From: an uncultured Spirochaetales bacterium | GTDB taxonomy: Bacteria > Spirochaetota > Spirochaetia > Sphaerochaetales > Sphaerochaetaceae | Assembly (NCBI GenBank): GCA_944392695.1 | Contig: CALXXN010000010.1 | Location: 1-64,000, forward strand | Direction of reading: 5' to 3' | DNA: 64,000 nt | Part shown: positions 23,261 through 32,009 of the stretch, one piece after another | Layout of the letters: every line of letters starts with the position of its first letter | Position numbering within the stretch: position 1 is the first letter of the stretch | The notes under the pieces: generated by a model | Seen by the model: only the letters and a program-made list of their open reading frames with translations | Database searches by the model: none | Told to the model about the DNA's origin: nothing | Program-made: the position numbers and the translations under genes

Positions 23261-25849
23261 TCATTGCTTATCAATGCTGATGACGAACGGCTCCTTTGAA
23301 TAACCAGCAACACAGATGGTCTGGAGACCGCTGTTCCGATTGAACGTGTAATCAAGCTTACCACCAGCATGATGATATCCATTTTCATCACTGATGAAGA
23401 CATCGATGTCCTCAGGAAGAGTCGTCGCTGAGAAATGCAAAGGCCCAGCCACCCGCTGGTCAATGAATCTGATATATGGCATGCCTGTACTCATATCGAC
23501 AGTCAATGTTTCATCTCCATCGATAATAAACTTGTTCTTACTCATCATGGCTGCTTGTTCATCAGACAGAGGGTACACCCTTATGGAGTCTGGCTCCGCA
23601 ACAGGTTGCTTCTCGAAGCTTACAATCAAGTCCTCATCATGAGGTCCGATATAGAGCTGTCCTGCCCTCTGTGCCACAGACAATGGCATACGGTCGACAA
23701 AGAGGCTTTCGTCCAATCCAACCATCCTGATTTTACAGAGGCTGCCAATGTCATCAGCAGAAGTGTCTGTTTTGAATGTCATATCCAAGACAGTCGGCTC
23801 TGTACTGGCTTTCAGCAAGTAACATGAAGAGGCATCCAAATCCTGGTATTCCTCATCAAGAGGCTGCATTTCAACAAGCTTGAACGAAGCCATGACAGGA
23901 TCTTCACCGATGACTGTCCTCTGCACAAAGACATATGAGCCCTCATCGAATACATAGGTGTAACCATCAAGACGGTTCAGCCAGTAACCATTCATCTCGA
24001 AGACATAGTCAGTACAACGGCTGCTTGGAGTGACAGATCTTTCAATCTTGTACACCCCGGGTCCTGGCACATCAAGCTTGAAGCAGTCAATCACGACATG
24101 GCCATCTGAAGTCTCTGCAATGGCCCTGTCTTTTGTGAGGTCGGCCTCCAAGTCTTCCTGCATCTCGAAGGAAACACAGCTCAAGGAGACTTCATCACGA
24201 ATGCCGAAAACAGCAGCTTCTACTTCAAGTCTGTCACTTGTGGCAAGGAAGATGAAGAAACCATCCTCAACCTCTATGAAACGGCTATTTGGGCTCGTTG
24301 CCCCTGATCCAAGATTGAAACCATAGACATTGCCAGGGACAAGGTTGGTGAAGGTGATTGTCGTACCAAAGTCCACATTACCCTGTTCTGAAGGTTCGTC
24401 TATCTGGAGCCTGCTGGCATCTACAATCAGTTCATTCTGGACAGGGCCTCCATGACTTTCCGAGCTGAGGGTGAGATTGATAGTCCCATCCCTACCTGAT
24501 GTGTTCCTGGCGACCGCATACTCAAGCTGTTGTCCATCAGGAGACCATGCCTCCCCTCTCCTCAGGTCGACGCTGGAAACACTTGTGCCTCCAGAGCTTG
24601 ATGCGACGACCATGAGGTTCTGTCCTCCATCAGAGTACGTTGCAAGAAGGCTCAGGTCAGGATATTTGCCATTGTCGTTCTCGAAGATGACAGGAGTAAA
24701 CCACTCAGAGGCACTGAGATCGATGGCAACTTCCATGAAACCCTCATTTCCAACCGTATCCAGGTTAACATGCTGTATCCGATCCTTCTCATCCTCAGTG
24801 ACAGCCCTGGTCTTTATCGTCCAAGGTTGGACATCACCTGTTGTAGTGATTTCGAAGACAAAGTCCTCTTCAACAGGACCTGCATAGAGGACTACAGTGT
24901 TTTCATCTTTGTTGTAAGACAATGGGAAGACATAGCGCTTACGGAGTCCACCATCCGCAAGACGGGAATCTATACGCCTGCCATTCAAATCAAAGTCTTC
25001 AATACTGTTTCCGCCAAGACCAATCTCGATTGCCATCTCATCATCAGCCCCAAGGCCAGTAGGTCCTGTTAGGAAGACTGCATTGTCATCAGTGATTGTC
25101 ACCTGTTCTTCAAACTCAAGCTCGACGGGGTTTTCAATAAAGACCTCCTGCTGGATTTCCCCTTCAATCAACACGACCTGGTTGAAGACATGTATCACGT
25201 CATAATCTTTGGAAGAAAGATTCAACACACCACTCTTCTTGATGCTCTCAAGATTGCCATGACCTTCCTCCTGGTAGAAGATGTCGTAGTTGGTGCTAGA
25301 TGTGCCATGCCCATCATACCTGCGGAATTGGACGACATTGTTACGCTTGAGACCCGTAACCTCATTAAGCCTTATCGGGTAATACTCCTCGTAGACATAA
25401 CACCTACGTCCCTGGGAATCTGTATATCGATAAAGATACTCCTCCTTCGTCGTATCGATGAGCATGTCGTTATCGATATCAGGTTGTGGAACATACTCGA
25501 CAACTGTCACATTCCCATCACCCATGATGCCGACATCAGCGCCAGAGAATGTGACATCACTGCCATCAGAGAGGAAGAGCTGGGTCCCACCATCTGTGCT
25601 TATGAAAGGTGTGTCCCCTGCTGCCCTGGAAGAAGCCTGGGCACCATGTGGGTTGATACCATAGAGGGTCCCTTCCTTAAGACCTTTCAATGTAACTGTA
25701 TCATTGCCAGATACTGCTACGACCTGGATCGACTCATCCAGGACGACATCAGTGTTCTGGGTTGGAGCTTCTGGCGTGTCTGGTGAACAGGATGCCAGGA
25801 GCATGAGTGTGATTACGATGGTCGAGATGATAGAGACAGCTTTCTTCAT
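23261..25849 (-). CDS. Large lipoprotein C (three-member tandem family)
   Basis: 862 residues from the ATG at 25849, chosen for the GGGGGGA site just upstream and the signal peptide MKKAVSIISTIVITLMLLASC (Cys at 21). The first third is closest to lipoprotein B (LKGLKEGTLYGINPHG, DGSDVTFSGADVGIMGDGNV); FTNLVPGNVYGFNLGSG and VEAAVFGIRDEVSL follow. It ends in FVISIDKQ. It is first in a two-gene operon with B. The leader is a duplicate of the lipoprotein A leader and includes a 9-G tract. Probably a surface lipoprotein; no enzymatic motif seen. Confidence 0.85.
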   Translation of the reverse strand: MKKAVSIISTIVITLMLLASCSPDTPEAPTQNTDVVLDESIQVVAVSGNDTVTLKGLKEGTLYGINPHGAQASSRAAGDTPFISTDGGTQLFLSDGSDVTFSGADVGIMGDGNVTVVEYVPQPDIDNDMLIDTTKEEYLYRYTDSQGRRCYVYEEYYPIRLNEVTGLKRNNVVQFRRYDGHGTSSTNYDIFYQEEGHGNLESIKKSGVLNLSSKDYDVIHVFNQVVLIEGEIQQEVFIENPVELEFEEQVTITDDNAVFLTGPTGLGADDEMAIEIGLGGNSIEDFDLNGRRIDSRLADGGLRKRYVFPLSYNKDENTVVLYAGPVEEDFVFEITTTGDVQPWTIKTRAVTEDEKDRIQHVNLDTVGNEGFMEVAIDLSASEWFTPVIFENDNGKYPDLSLLATYSDGGQNLMVVASSSGGTSVSSVDLRRGEAWSPDGQQLEYAVARNTSGRDGTINLTLSSESHGGPVQNELIVDASRLQIDEPSEQGNVDFGTTITFTNLVPGNVYGFNLGSGATSPNSRFIEVEDGFFIFLATSDRLEVEAAVFGIRDEVSLSCVSFEMQEDLEADLTKDRAIAETSDGHVVIDCFKLDVPGPGVYKIERSVTPSSRCTDYVFEMNGYWLNRLDGYTYVFDEGSYVFVQRTVIGEDPVMASFKLVEMQPLDEEYQDLDASSCYLLKASTEPTVLDMTFKTDTSADDIGSLCKIRMVGLDESLFVDRMPLSVAQRAGQLYIGPHDEDLIVSFEKQPVAEPDSIRVYPLSDEQAAMMSKNKFIIDGDETLTVDMSTGMPYIRFIDQRVAGPLHFSATTLPEDIDVFISDENGYHHAGGKLDYTFNRNSGLQTICVAGYSKEPFVISIDKQ

Positions 25850-25864
25850 TGATCCCCCCGATAT

Positions 25865-25901
25865 GACAAAAGCGCCAGGGCCATGGTGATGGCTGTGGCG
25901 C
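25865..25901 (-). terminator. Terminator-like hairpin in the leader of lipoprotein C
   Basis: GCGCCA (25872-25877) pairs with TGGCGC (25896-25901), with an inner GCC/GGC pairing, followed on the minus strand by TTTTGTC and then the ribosome binding site of lipoprotein C. Same placement as at 20279-20304. Confidence 0.55.
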
Positions 25902-25951
25902 CTTGTTTTCGTTCTTGATGATGCTGGGTCTTGTCTGACTAGGAATCCCCG

Positions 25952-25960
25952 CCCCCCCCC
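25952..25960 (-). repeat. Poly-G tract (9 G) in the leader of lipoprotein C
   Basis: Nine consecutive C on the plus strand, preceded by CCCCG. It is about 100 bp before the ATG and about 80 bp after the predicted start, the same spacing as the tract at 20373-20382. Confidence 0.9.
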
Positions 25961-26044
25961 ATTGCTGTTTTGGAGGGACCAGCTGGCTGGTGTTGGATTG
26001 ATGGATGATTCAGAGACAGGCATCATTCAATTTCCCCTGAATCC

Positions 26045-26073
26045 ATCCTAGGTGAAGATCGGGGAGCGGTCAA
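26045..26073 (-). promoter_or_regulatory. Promoter of the lipoprotein C-B operon
   Basis: Minus strand: TTGACC (26068-26073), 17-bp spacer, TAGGAT (26045-26050). It is closely similar to the lipoprotein A promoter over about 65 bp. Confidence 0.65.
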
Positions 26074-26131
26074 TCTTGATTTTGGGACAGTCTGGTGGCT
26101 TTGGGAATATTAGATGGCAGGAGGGTTCCTG

Positions 26132-26356
26132 ATGAAGCAAGACCTGATGAGGAACAGGAAGCTCTTCGCAAGCCTGGTCAACAACATCAGCAAGGCTGGT
26201 GAGAGGAAGATCAAGGCGGAAGAGCTGACACTGGAGGACGAGGATGTCCTTGATTGTGATGCGGTGAGGAAGCTGCTGCCCAACTACGCCGGCTGCACCA
26301 TGATGCACTCCCCCAATGGGGATTACAAGCTGATACAGCTCGGCGATGGCAGGTGA
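26132..26356 (+). CDS. Small hypothetical protein
   Basis: 74 residues starting MKQDLMRNRKLFASLV, with GGAGG 7 nt upstream of the ATG at 26132; an in-frame ATG at 26114 lacks such a site. A basic, helical N-terminal half is followed by an acidic segment (EELTLEDEDVLDCDAV) and a C-terminal CTMMHSPNGDYKLIQLG. No family recognised. It stops one base before the convergent tsaD stop. Confidence 0.6.
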   Translation: MKQDLMRNRKLFASLVNNISKAGERKIKAEELTLEDEDVLDCDAVRKLLPNYAGCTMMHSPNGDYKLIQLGDGR

Positions 26357-27376
26357 TCAGGGATAGGTGTGCTTGAAGGCACTGACGCGGCTTGTCGCAG
26401 AAAGGTGGATGTCATCCCTATGGCCATCCATCAGGTAGCGCCAGGCGAGTCCTGCGACCATTGCTCCGTTGTCTGTGCAGAGCTTCAAGGATGGGAAGGT
26501 GACCGTGTAACCACCCTTCTCAAGGTCCTTGAGCTGGCTCCTCAGTAGGCTGTTGGCAGCCACCCCGCCACCTGCGGAGACACGCTTGAGACCTGTATCG
26601 GCAAGGGCGAGCTTGACACGCTTCATCAGTATGCCGACGGCAGCACGCTGGAAGGATGCCGCAATGTTCTCCGGCGTCGCCTTGGCATCCCCATTGCGGA
26701 ACTTGTCCAGCTGGTTGATCACAGCTGTCTTGAGACCACTGTAGGACATGTCATATGGATGCTCACCCCTGTCCAAGGTGGGACCTGGGAAGAGAAAGGC
26801 CATCGGGTCGCCCGTCTTCGAGAGGCGGTCGATCACGACGCCCCCGGGGAAACCGAGGTTGTAGAACTTCGCGACCTTGTCAAAGGCCTCGCCTATGGCA
26901 TCATCGATTGTCGTTCCAAGGACCTGCACCTGGTCATAGCCATCGACACGGCAGATCACGGTGTGTCCTCCTGAGACGAGGACACCCAGGTAAGGGTATT
27001 CGAGCGGCTGCTCGATCTGGGATGCGTATAGGTGCGCCCTGATATGATCGATGCCGATCAGTGGGACGCCAAGCGCTGTGGCGAAAGCTTTGGCGAAGTT
27101 CACACCCACAAGGAGCGAACCAAGCAGGCCCGGGCGGTTGGAGACGGCGACAGCATCAATGTCCTTGTTCTCCAGGCCCGTCTGGGCTATGGCGGCCTTG
27201 ACGACCTGGGCGATCCACTCCGTATGGAGGCGGCTTGCCAGCTCTGGTACGACACCCTGGTAGGGTTTGTGCAGCTCTATCTGCGTGGCGATCACATTCG
27301 AGAGTATCTCATGGCCATCGCGCACGACTGCCGCAGAGCACTCATCACAGCTCGTCTCTATGCCAAGTACATTCAC
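26357..27376 (-). CDS. tsaD: tRNA threonylcarbamoyladenosine synthase subunit TsaD
   Basis: Catalytic subunit that, with TsaB and TsaE, transfers the threonylcarbamoyl group to A37 of ANN-decoding tRNAs. The N-terminus VLGIETSCDECSAAVV, the metal-binding DHIRAHLYA, the VSGGHT motif, GEAFDKVAKFYNLGFPGG and the late SAGGGVAANSLLR and CTDNGAMVA are all canonical. 339 residues is the usual length. No tsaB or tsaE lies nearby. It is preceded by a small hypothetical gene whose stop abuts its start. Confidence 0.97.
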   Translation of the reverse strand: MNVLGIETSCDECSAAVVRDGHEILSNVIATQIELHKPYQGVVPELASRLHTEWIAQVVKAAIAQTGLENKDIDAVAVSNRPGLLGSLLVGVNFAKAFATALGVPLIGIDHIRAHLYASQIEQPLEYPYLGVLVSGGHTVICRVDGYDQVQVLGTTIDDAIGEAFDKVAKFYNLGFPGGVVIDRLSKTGDPMAFLFPGPTLDRGEHPYDMSYSGLKTAVINQLDKFRNGDAKATPENIAASFQRAAVGILMKRVKLALADTGLKRVSAGGGVAANSLLRSQLKDLEKGGYTVTFPSLKLCTDNGAMVAGLAWRYLMDGHRDDIHLSATSRVSAFKHTYP

Positions 27377-27616
27377 CTAGATCCACTCCTGGTCATCATC
27401 GTCGTCAAGGTCCTCCACCCTCACGATGCTGGCATCGTAGTAGTGGTTCAGCATGAGGAAGTTGAAGTAATCCTCCTCATATACCGACTGGTAATAGCTT
27501 GCGACGTCGAGGCCCACCGCATTGCCGATCCTGACCGACTGCGGTTTCCCCGCCCTCGGATCCACGACAGGGATGAGCATGTCGCTTGTAACTGAACGCC
27601 CTCTGTATTCTCCCAT
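27377..27616 (-). CDS. Small hypothetical protein upstream of tsaD
   Basis: 79 residues from the ATG at 27616, which has AGGAGG 7 nt upstream. MGEYRGRSVTSDMLIPVVDPRAGKPQSVRIG is followed by YYQSVYEEDYFNFLMLNHYY, an aromatic-rich helix, and an acidic tail (VEDLDDDDDQEW). No family recognised. It abuts tsaD, so co-expression is likely. No signal peptide from the chosen start. Confidence 0.6.
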   Translation of the reverse strand: MGEYRGRSVTSDMLIPVVDPRAGKPQSVRIGNAVGLDVASYYQSVYEEDYFNFLMLNHYYDASIVRVEDLDDDDDQEWI

Positions 27617-27707
27617 GCATTGACCTCCTATCAATATTGTAGTTGTAATTCCTGCCACAAAGATACACGAATTCCGCAAAAAGGGAACTCTCTTTCACTC
27701 AAGAGAT

Positions 27708-27742
27708 GTAAAAAGCACGGCCTGTCTTGTGACAAACCGTGC
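27708..27742 (-). terminator. Terminator after tRNA-Thr
   Basis: GCACGG (27715-27720) pairs with CCGTGC (27737-27742), with an inner TGTC/GACA pairing, followed on the minus strand by TTTTTA. Confidence 0.8.
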
Positions 27743-27750
27743 ATCCTAGG

Positions 27751-27822
27751 AGCCGGGAAAGGGAATTGAACCCTTGACCTGCTCATTACGAGTGAGCCGC
27801 TCTACCCCTGAGCTATTCCGGC
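27751..27822 (-). tRNA. tRNA-Thr (anticodon CGT)
   Basis: Minus strand GCCGGAATAGCTCAGGGGTA at the 5' end; anticodon stem GCTCA/TGAGC with loop CTCGTAA (CGT); T arm GGGTTCAATTCCC; 3' CCCGGCT. A TATACT -10-like box lies upstream at about 27855. Confidence 0.95.
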
Positions 27823-27929
27823 ATCGTGCCTCCACATGGCGGAAACACTTTGATGAGTATACGAAATTTGACCCTCAATGGGAAGTGCCCTGCCATATTT
27901 CATGCAAGGCACGTCACCATATGGACTTA

Positions 27930-29267
27930 TCATTCGCCGGAGACTGAAAGCCCCTCGATCAGGGCGTCAGGGCTGCCCGTACGCATCGCACCCAGTGTCA
28001 CCGCCCAGCGGACCTGGTCCGAGAGCGCCTTGATCGACCCCAGCATCGTGAAGAAGTTCCCAGACACGGTGAAACCCTGGACCGGGCGGCTGACCTGTCC
28101 ATGCTCGATCAGGAAACCAGACGACTCGATGGAGAAGTCTCCTGAGACAGGATCGGCTCCTGCATGGAAGCCCTTCATGTCAGTGACATAGACTCCATCA
28201 CCTACCATCTGGACAAGCTCGTCAAAGGAGAGGGATCCTGCGGCTATGTGGAAGGAGTATGGGCGTATGATGCTGCCAGAACCCGTCATGGCAGCGTTGC
28301 CCGTGCTCTCTGTTCCAGAGCGCAGCGCCCACTCCCTGTTGTAAAGCAGGGTGTTGAGGCGGCCACGGTCTATGACAGCCTTCCTCCAGGTCGCCCTGCC
28401 TTCCCCATCCCAGGTCCTTTGTCCTGGGTAGCCCGGGTAGAGGGGGTCGTCGATCAGGCTGACGATGGGCGATGCGGCCTCGTCACCAATCCTGTCCTTG
28501 TAGGGGGAGAGCCCCAGGAAGGCGTTGCGTCCTGAGAAAGCCGGGCTGTAAGTCGAGAGGAAGAGCCTCAGGCAGTCACCAGAGAGCACGACAGGATAAC
28601 GTCCGCTCTTCACAGTGCCCGCGCCAAGCTTGCGTATGGCCTTCCAGACCGCCTCATCAGTCTGGATTGCGGAGATATCCCCTTCTCCTGACTCGTAGGC
28701 GTTCCTGACGTCCCCATCCTGTCTGACAACGGCTTCGCTGATGATGTAGCTTGAAGCGTAGTCATCACAGAGCGAGAGCCCTGCGGAGTTGACAAGCCTC
28801 GTGCTGCTCTTGATCGATGCGGCATCACTTCCTGTTCCAAAGGACACACGTCCATCAAGGGAGAAGAGGTGCTCCTGGCATGTGGCGAGGACAGCCTTCA
28901 CCTCACCCGCGCTGAAGTAGTTCCTTCCTGGATCCATCTTCTCCGGGTAGGAGGCATCGCCCTTGTAGACCTCAGGCACATAGCCTTCCTGCACCGCCTT
29001 GACCCGACTGTTGGCAAGAGCCGAAGCGACGAGGCGTGGCACTATTGACCCATCAAGCTTCTCACTCGAGGCCGAGCCTTCACGGCCATCGGCTATTACA
29101 CGCAGTGAGATCGAGCAGTCACGGGCAGAGGAGGACTCGACGACCTCCTGGTCGACCATGGAGGCGGAAAAGGAGGTCGATGCTGATGTCATGTACTCCC
29201 ACTCCTCGACAGAGAGGGCCTTGCAAGTACTGGCAATTAGTTCCTCCAACTTGGCTTCATCAATCAT
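27930..29267 (-). CDS. pmbA: TldE/PmbA family protein
   Basis: 445 residues. Partner of TldD in the TldD/E metalloprotease that trims modified peptides and unfolded substrates in other bacteria. Family features: DCSISLRVIADGREGSASSEKLD in the N-terminal domain and GSIIRPYSFHIAAGSLSFDELVQMVGDGVYVTDMKGFHAGADPVSGDFSIESSGFLIEHGQ near the end. Like other TldE proteins it lacks the HExxxH site. It starts one base after the tldD stop, the usual tldD-tldE arrangement. Confidence 0.93.
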   Translation of the reverse strand: MIDEAKLEELIASTCKALSVEEWEYMTSASTSFSASMVDQEVVESSSARDCSISLRVIADGREGSASSEKLDGSIVPRLVASALANSRVKAVQEGYVPEVYKGDASYPEKMDPGRNYFSAGEVKAVLATCQEHLFSLDGRVSFGTGSDAASIKSSTRLVNSAGLSLCDDYASSYIISEAVVRQDGDVRNAYESGEGDISAIQTDEAVWKAIRKLGAGTVKSGRYPVVLSGDCLRLFLSTYSPAFSGRNAFLGLSPYKDRIGDEAASPIVSLIDDPLYPGYPGQRTWDGEGRATWRKAVIDRGRLNTLLYNREWALRSGTESTGNAAMTGSGSIIRPYSFHIAAGSLSFDELVQMVGDGVYVTDMKGFHAGADPVSGDFSIESSGFLIEHGQVSRPVQGFTVSGNFFTMLGSIKALSDQVRWAVTLGAMRTGSPDALIEGLSVSGE

Positions 29268-29268
29268 C

Positions 29269-30657
29269 CTAGCGTCCTCCTACTGTGATCTGGCGCACCC
29301 TTATAAGCGGCTGGCCCACGTCAGTCGGAATCGAACCTGACGAGGAACCGCACATGCCCTGCCCTGTCGCCAGGTCGGGACCAACCATGTCGATATCCAT
29401 CAGGATCTGGCTGCCCTTGCCAACCAGGCTGGCACCCCGCACCGCCTCGCAGACCTTGCCACCATGGATGCGGTAGGCCTCGGTGACAGCGAAGTTGAAT
29501 TCCCCAGTGAGGGGGTTCACGCTGCCACCACCCATCTTGGCGCAGTAGAGCCCTTCATCGATGCTGGCGATGATGTCCTCATTGCGGTCATTGCCAGGGT
29601 CAATGAAGGTGTTCGTCATACGGCTTGTCGGTGTGTAGGCATAACTCTCACGCCGGGCGGAGCCACTGGATGGCATGCCCATGCGGCGCCCATTGAAGCG
29701 GTCGATCATGTAACGCCTCAAGATGCCGTTCTCTATCAAGACCTTGCGCTGGGTGGGCTCACCCTCGTCATCGATGTTCAAGGAGCCCCAGGCGTTTGGA
29801 ATGGTGCCATCGTCTATGGCAGTCACCTTCTCATTGGCGATCTGCTTTCCAAGGCAGCCTGCGAACTCGCTTGTGCCATAGGCGACACGCGTCGCCTCCA
29901 GGGAGTGGCCGCAGGACTCATGGAAGATGACACCACCAAAGCCATTCTCGATCGCGACAGGATAGGTGCCGCTCTCCATGTAACCCGCCTCGATGTTCAC
30001 CAAGGCCTGGCGTGCGGCTTCACGCCCGATCTCCTCAGGGCTCATCACCTTGTCGAAGAGCTCGAGGCCCATGCGGCGTCCAGGCGAGCAGCTGCCCGTC
30101 TGGCTGTCAGTGCCCTTGGTGGCGACCGCGCTTGATGCCATGCGGCAACGGACCTGGCGGTCGCTGGTGAGGAGGCCCTCGCTGTTCGCGACCATGATGC
30201 GCCTGTCGACATCAAGGAAGGTGCCAGTGACCTGGCTTATCATTGGAGAGACGGCAGAGGCGGCTTCCCCCATGCGCTTGAGCAAGGCCGCCTTCTCTTC
30301 GACAGGGACACTTGATGGCACGATGTCGATCTGGTGGACATTGGTCACCAGGCGCTCCCTCAATGAAATCGGAGGAGCGATGCGCCTGCCCTCTCCTATC
30401 AGGGCGGCGACATCCCCTGCAGTGGCAAGGAGGGCGTCACGGCTGAGGTCGCTGGAAGTTGCCGAGACGCTCCTCAGCCCCAGGTAGGCCCGGATCCCCA
30501 CCCCGCTGACGATGTGGGTCGCACTCTTGTCTATCCTCCCATCAACCAGGGAGAGCGAATTCTCAAGGCTCTCCTCGACGAAGACCTCCGCGAAGTCCGC
30601 GCCGGTCGAGAGGGCCCTGTCCAATACCTCGAGTACGAGGTGTTCATCCAACAACAT
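29269..30657 (-). CDS. tldD: TldD metalloprotease subunit
   Basis: 462 residues. The catalytic HExxxH is HESCGHSLEA, with FNFAVTEAYRIHGGKVCEAVRGASLVG and the Cys-containing GMCGSSSG near the C-terminus, all TldD features. The protease acts as a TldD/TldE heterodimer in the cytosol. It overlaps the PNPOx-like gene by 14 bp and is followed at once by pmbA. The substrate here is unknown; no modified-peptide precursor was seen in the window. Confidence 0.95.
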   Translation of the reverse strand: MLLDEHLVLEVLDRALSTGADFAEVFVEESLENSLSLVDGRIDKSATHIVSGVGIRAYLGLRSVSATSSDLSRDALLATAGDVAALIGEGRRIAPPISLRERLVTNVHQIDIVPSSVPVEEKAALLKRMGEAASAVSPMISQVTGTFLDVDRRIMVANSEGLLTSDRQVRCRMASSAVATKGTDSQTGSCSPGRRMGLELFDKVMSPEEIGREAARQALVNIEAGYMESGTYPVAIENGFGGVIFHESCGHSLEATRVAYGTSEFAGCLGKQIANEKVTAIDDGTIPNAWGSLNIDDEGEPTQRKVLIENGILRRYMIDRFNGRRMGMPSSGSARRESYAYTPTSRMTNTFIDPGNDRNEDIIASIDEGLYCAKMGGGSVNPLTGEFNFAVTEAYRIHGGKVCEAVRGASLVGKGSQILMDIDMVGPDLATGQGMCGSSSGSIPTDVGQPLIRVRQITVGGR

Positions 30658-31141
30658 TGCCTTCCCTCCACCCCTTGGTCGCCTTCATCGTCAGCTCCTC
30701 GACATCAAGGGCCCAGATGTTGATCGCAGCCATGGCACGGCGTTCGTATTCGAAGTCCCCATGACCATACTGACGCATGATGAGGTCCATGCCATGCAAG
30801 CGCTCATCCTCATCGCCGACGACCCTTATACGTCCGTGTCCGACGATGGAGGCGTAGTCCATGTTGCACATCTTCTTCTCATAGTCGAGCCAGGTCGAGC
30901 AGCGTCCATCAAGCTCGAAGCCGACACAAGGATCCGCTTTGACAAGCTCTTCGAAGAGCCCACCCCTGTTCTTGTGGATGTAGAAGACGGTCTTCCCATC
31001 CACCTCCTCCCAGCCGAAGCACAGGGGGATGATGTAAGGAGCCCCATCGCACTTTGCTGCGAGGTGCAGGACCTGGCTTTCGGCCAGGCAGCGCATGATG
31101 AGTCCCCTGTCCCCCGTACAGTCCCTGTCAAGCCTGCGCAT
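30644..31141 (-). CDS. Pyridoxamine 5'-phosphate oxidase-like flavin protein (NimA-type)
   Basis: 165 residues with the split-barrel FMN fold. It starts MRRLDRDCTGDRGLIMRCLAESQVLHLAA, the pattern of the NimA/DUF447-like group, then PYIIPLCFGWEE, VFYIHKNRGGLFEELVKADP and the late GHGRIRVVGDEDERLHGMDLIMRQYG. Members reduce or bind flavin substrates; some give nitroimidazole resistance. The specific reaction here cannot be assigned. It overlaps both neighbours by 14 bp, so it belongs to the DUF368-tldD-pmbA operon. Confidence 0.85.
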   Translation of the reverse strand: MRRLDRDCTGDRGLIMRCLAESQVLHLAAKCDGAPYIIPLCFGWEEVDGKTVFYIHKNRGGLFEELVKADPCVGFELDGRCSTWLDYEKKMCNMDYASIVGHGRIRVVGDEDERLHGMDLIMRQYGHGDFEYERRAMAAINIWALDVEELTMKATKGWREGNVVG

Positions 31142-31949
31142 TGGAAGCAGCCTCCTTCTTTGAGATGAAGTAAATGATCACGAACCCCACGGCGAAGGCC
31201 AGGAGGGACCAGAGGATCTCAAGTCCATGTGGATTGCCTGGGTAGACAGTGTACACAGATCCGATCAGGAAGCCGATGATCATCGAGTAGGTGACCTGTG
31301 GGAAGCGCTTCATGCACATCCCAAGGACCTTGGTAAGCGCGATGACACCGATGATGAAGCCAAGCACGAAGGGCACCAGGGCCAGGATGTTGAAGGTCGA
31401 GAGCGCCTCCATGATGAAATCATAGGTGCCAAGAAGCAAAAGGAGGTAGCTTGTGCTGATTCCTGGAAGTATGAAGCCGATGGCCACGGCAACACCTGTC
31501 AGGATCTGCAGGAAGAAGACCCCCACACTCATGCCATCCACCCCTGCGCCTTCCATTGGAGGCAGGTAGGCCATGGCTATGACGACGGCGAGTCCGACGA
31601 TGAAGGACACGAGGTAGCTCCAGTTGAAGCGTTTGATCCCAGCCTCCTTGACCAGCATCGGCAGTGAACCGAAGACAAGTCCGAAGAAGAAGAACATGGA
31701 GACTATCGGGAAGCTGTCGATCAGCGCTGTGATGGGATTTGCGCAGAGTATGATTCCAAGGAGCGCGGGGATGGCGAAGACTGCGAGGTAGACGAGGTTG
31801 CCCTTCCAATCCTTGAAGAAGTCGCCAAGCGCATCAATCAGGCGGTCGTAGATGCCTAGTATCATGGCCATGGAGCCGCCTGAGACCCCAGGTACCATCA
31901 TCGTGGATCCAACCACGAAGCCCTTGATTGCCAAAGCCAAGTGTTTCAT
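31128..31949 (-). CDS. DUF368 (PopT-type) membrane transporter
   Basis: 273 residues with about eight or nine hydrophobic helices. The family motif FVVGSTMMVPGVSGGSMAMILG is at the N-terminus and the symmetric copy GFILPGISTSYLLLLLGTYDF is in the second half. DUF368 proteins were shown in other bacteria to recycle undecaprenyl phosphate across the inner membrane. It is the first gene of a four-gene overlapping operon. Confidence 0.9.
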   Translation of the reverse strand: MKHLALAIKGFVVGSTMMVPGVSGGSMAMILGIYDRLIDALGDFFKDWKGNLVYLAVFAIPALLGIILCANPITALIDSFPIVSMFFFFGLVFGSLPMLVKEAGIKRFNWSYLVSFIVGLAVVIAMAYLPPMEGAGVDGMSVGVFFLQILTGVAVAIGFILPGISTSYLLLLLGTYDFIMEALSTFNILALVPFVLGFIIGVIALTKVLGMCMKRFPQVTYSMIIGFLIGSVYTVYPGNPHGLEILWSLLAFAVGFVIIYFISKKEAASNAQA

Positions 31950-32009
31950 AACGCTTAGGAATATAGCACCACAGGCATGTACAAGGCCATAACACTTTAT
32001 GAACCATGG

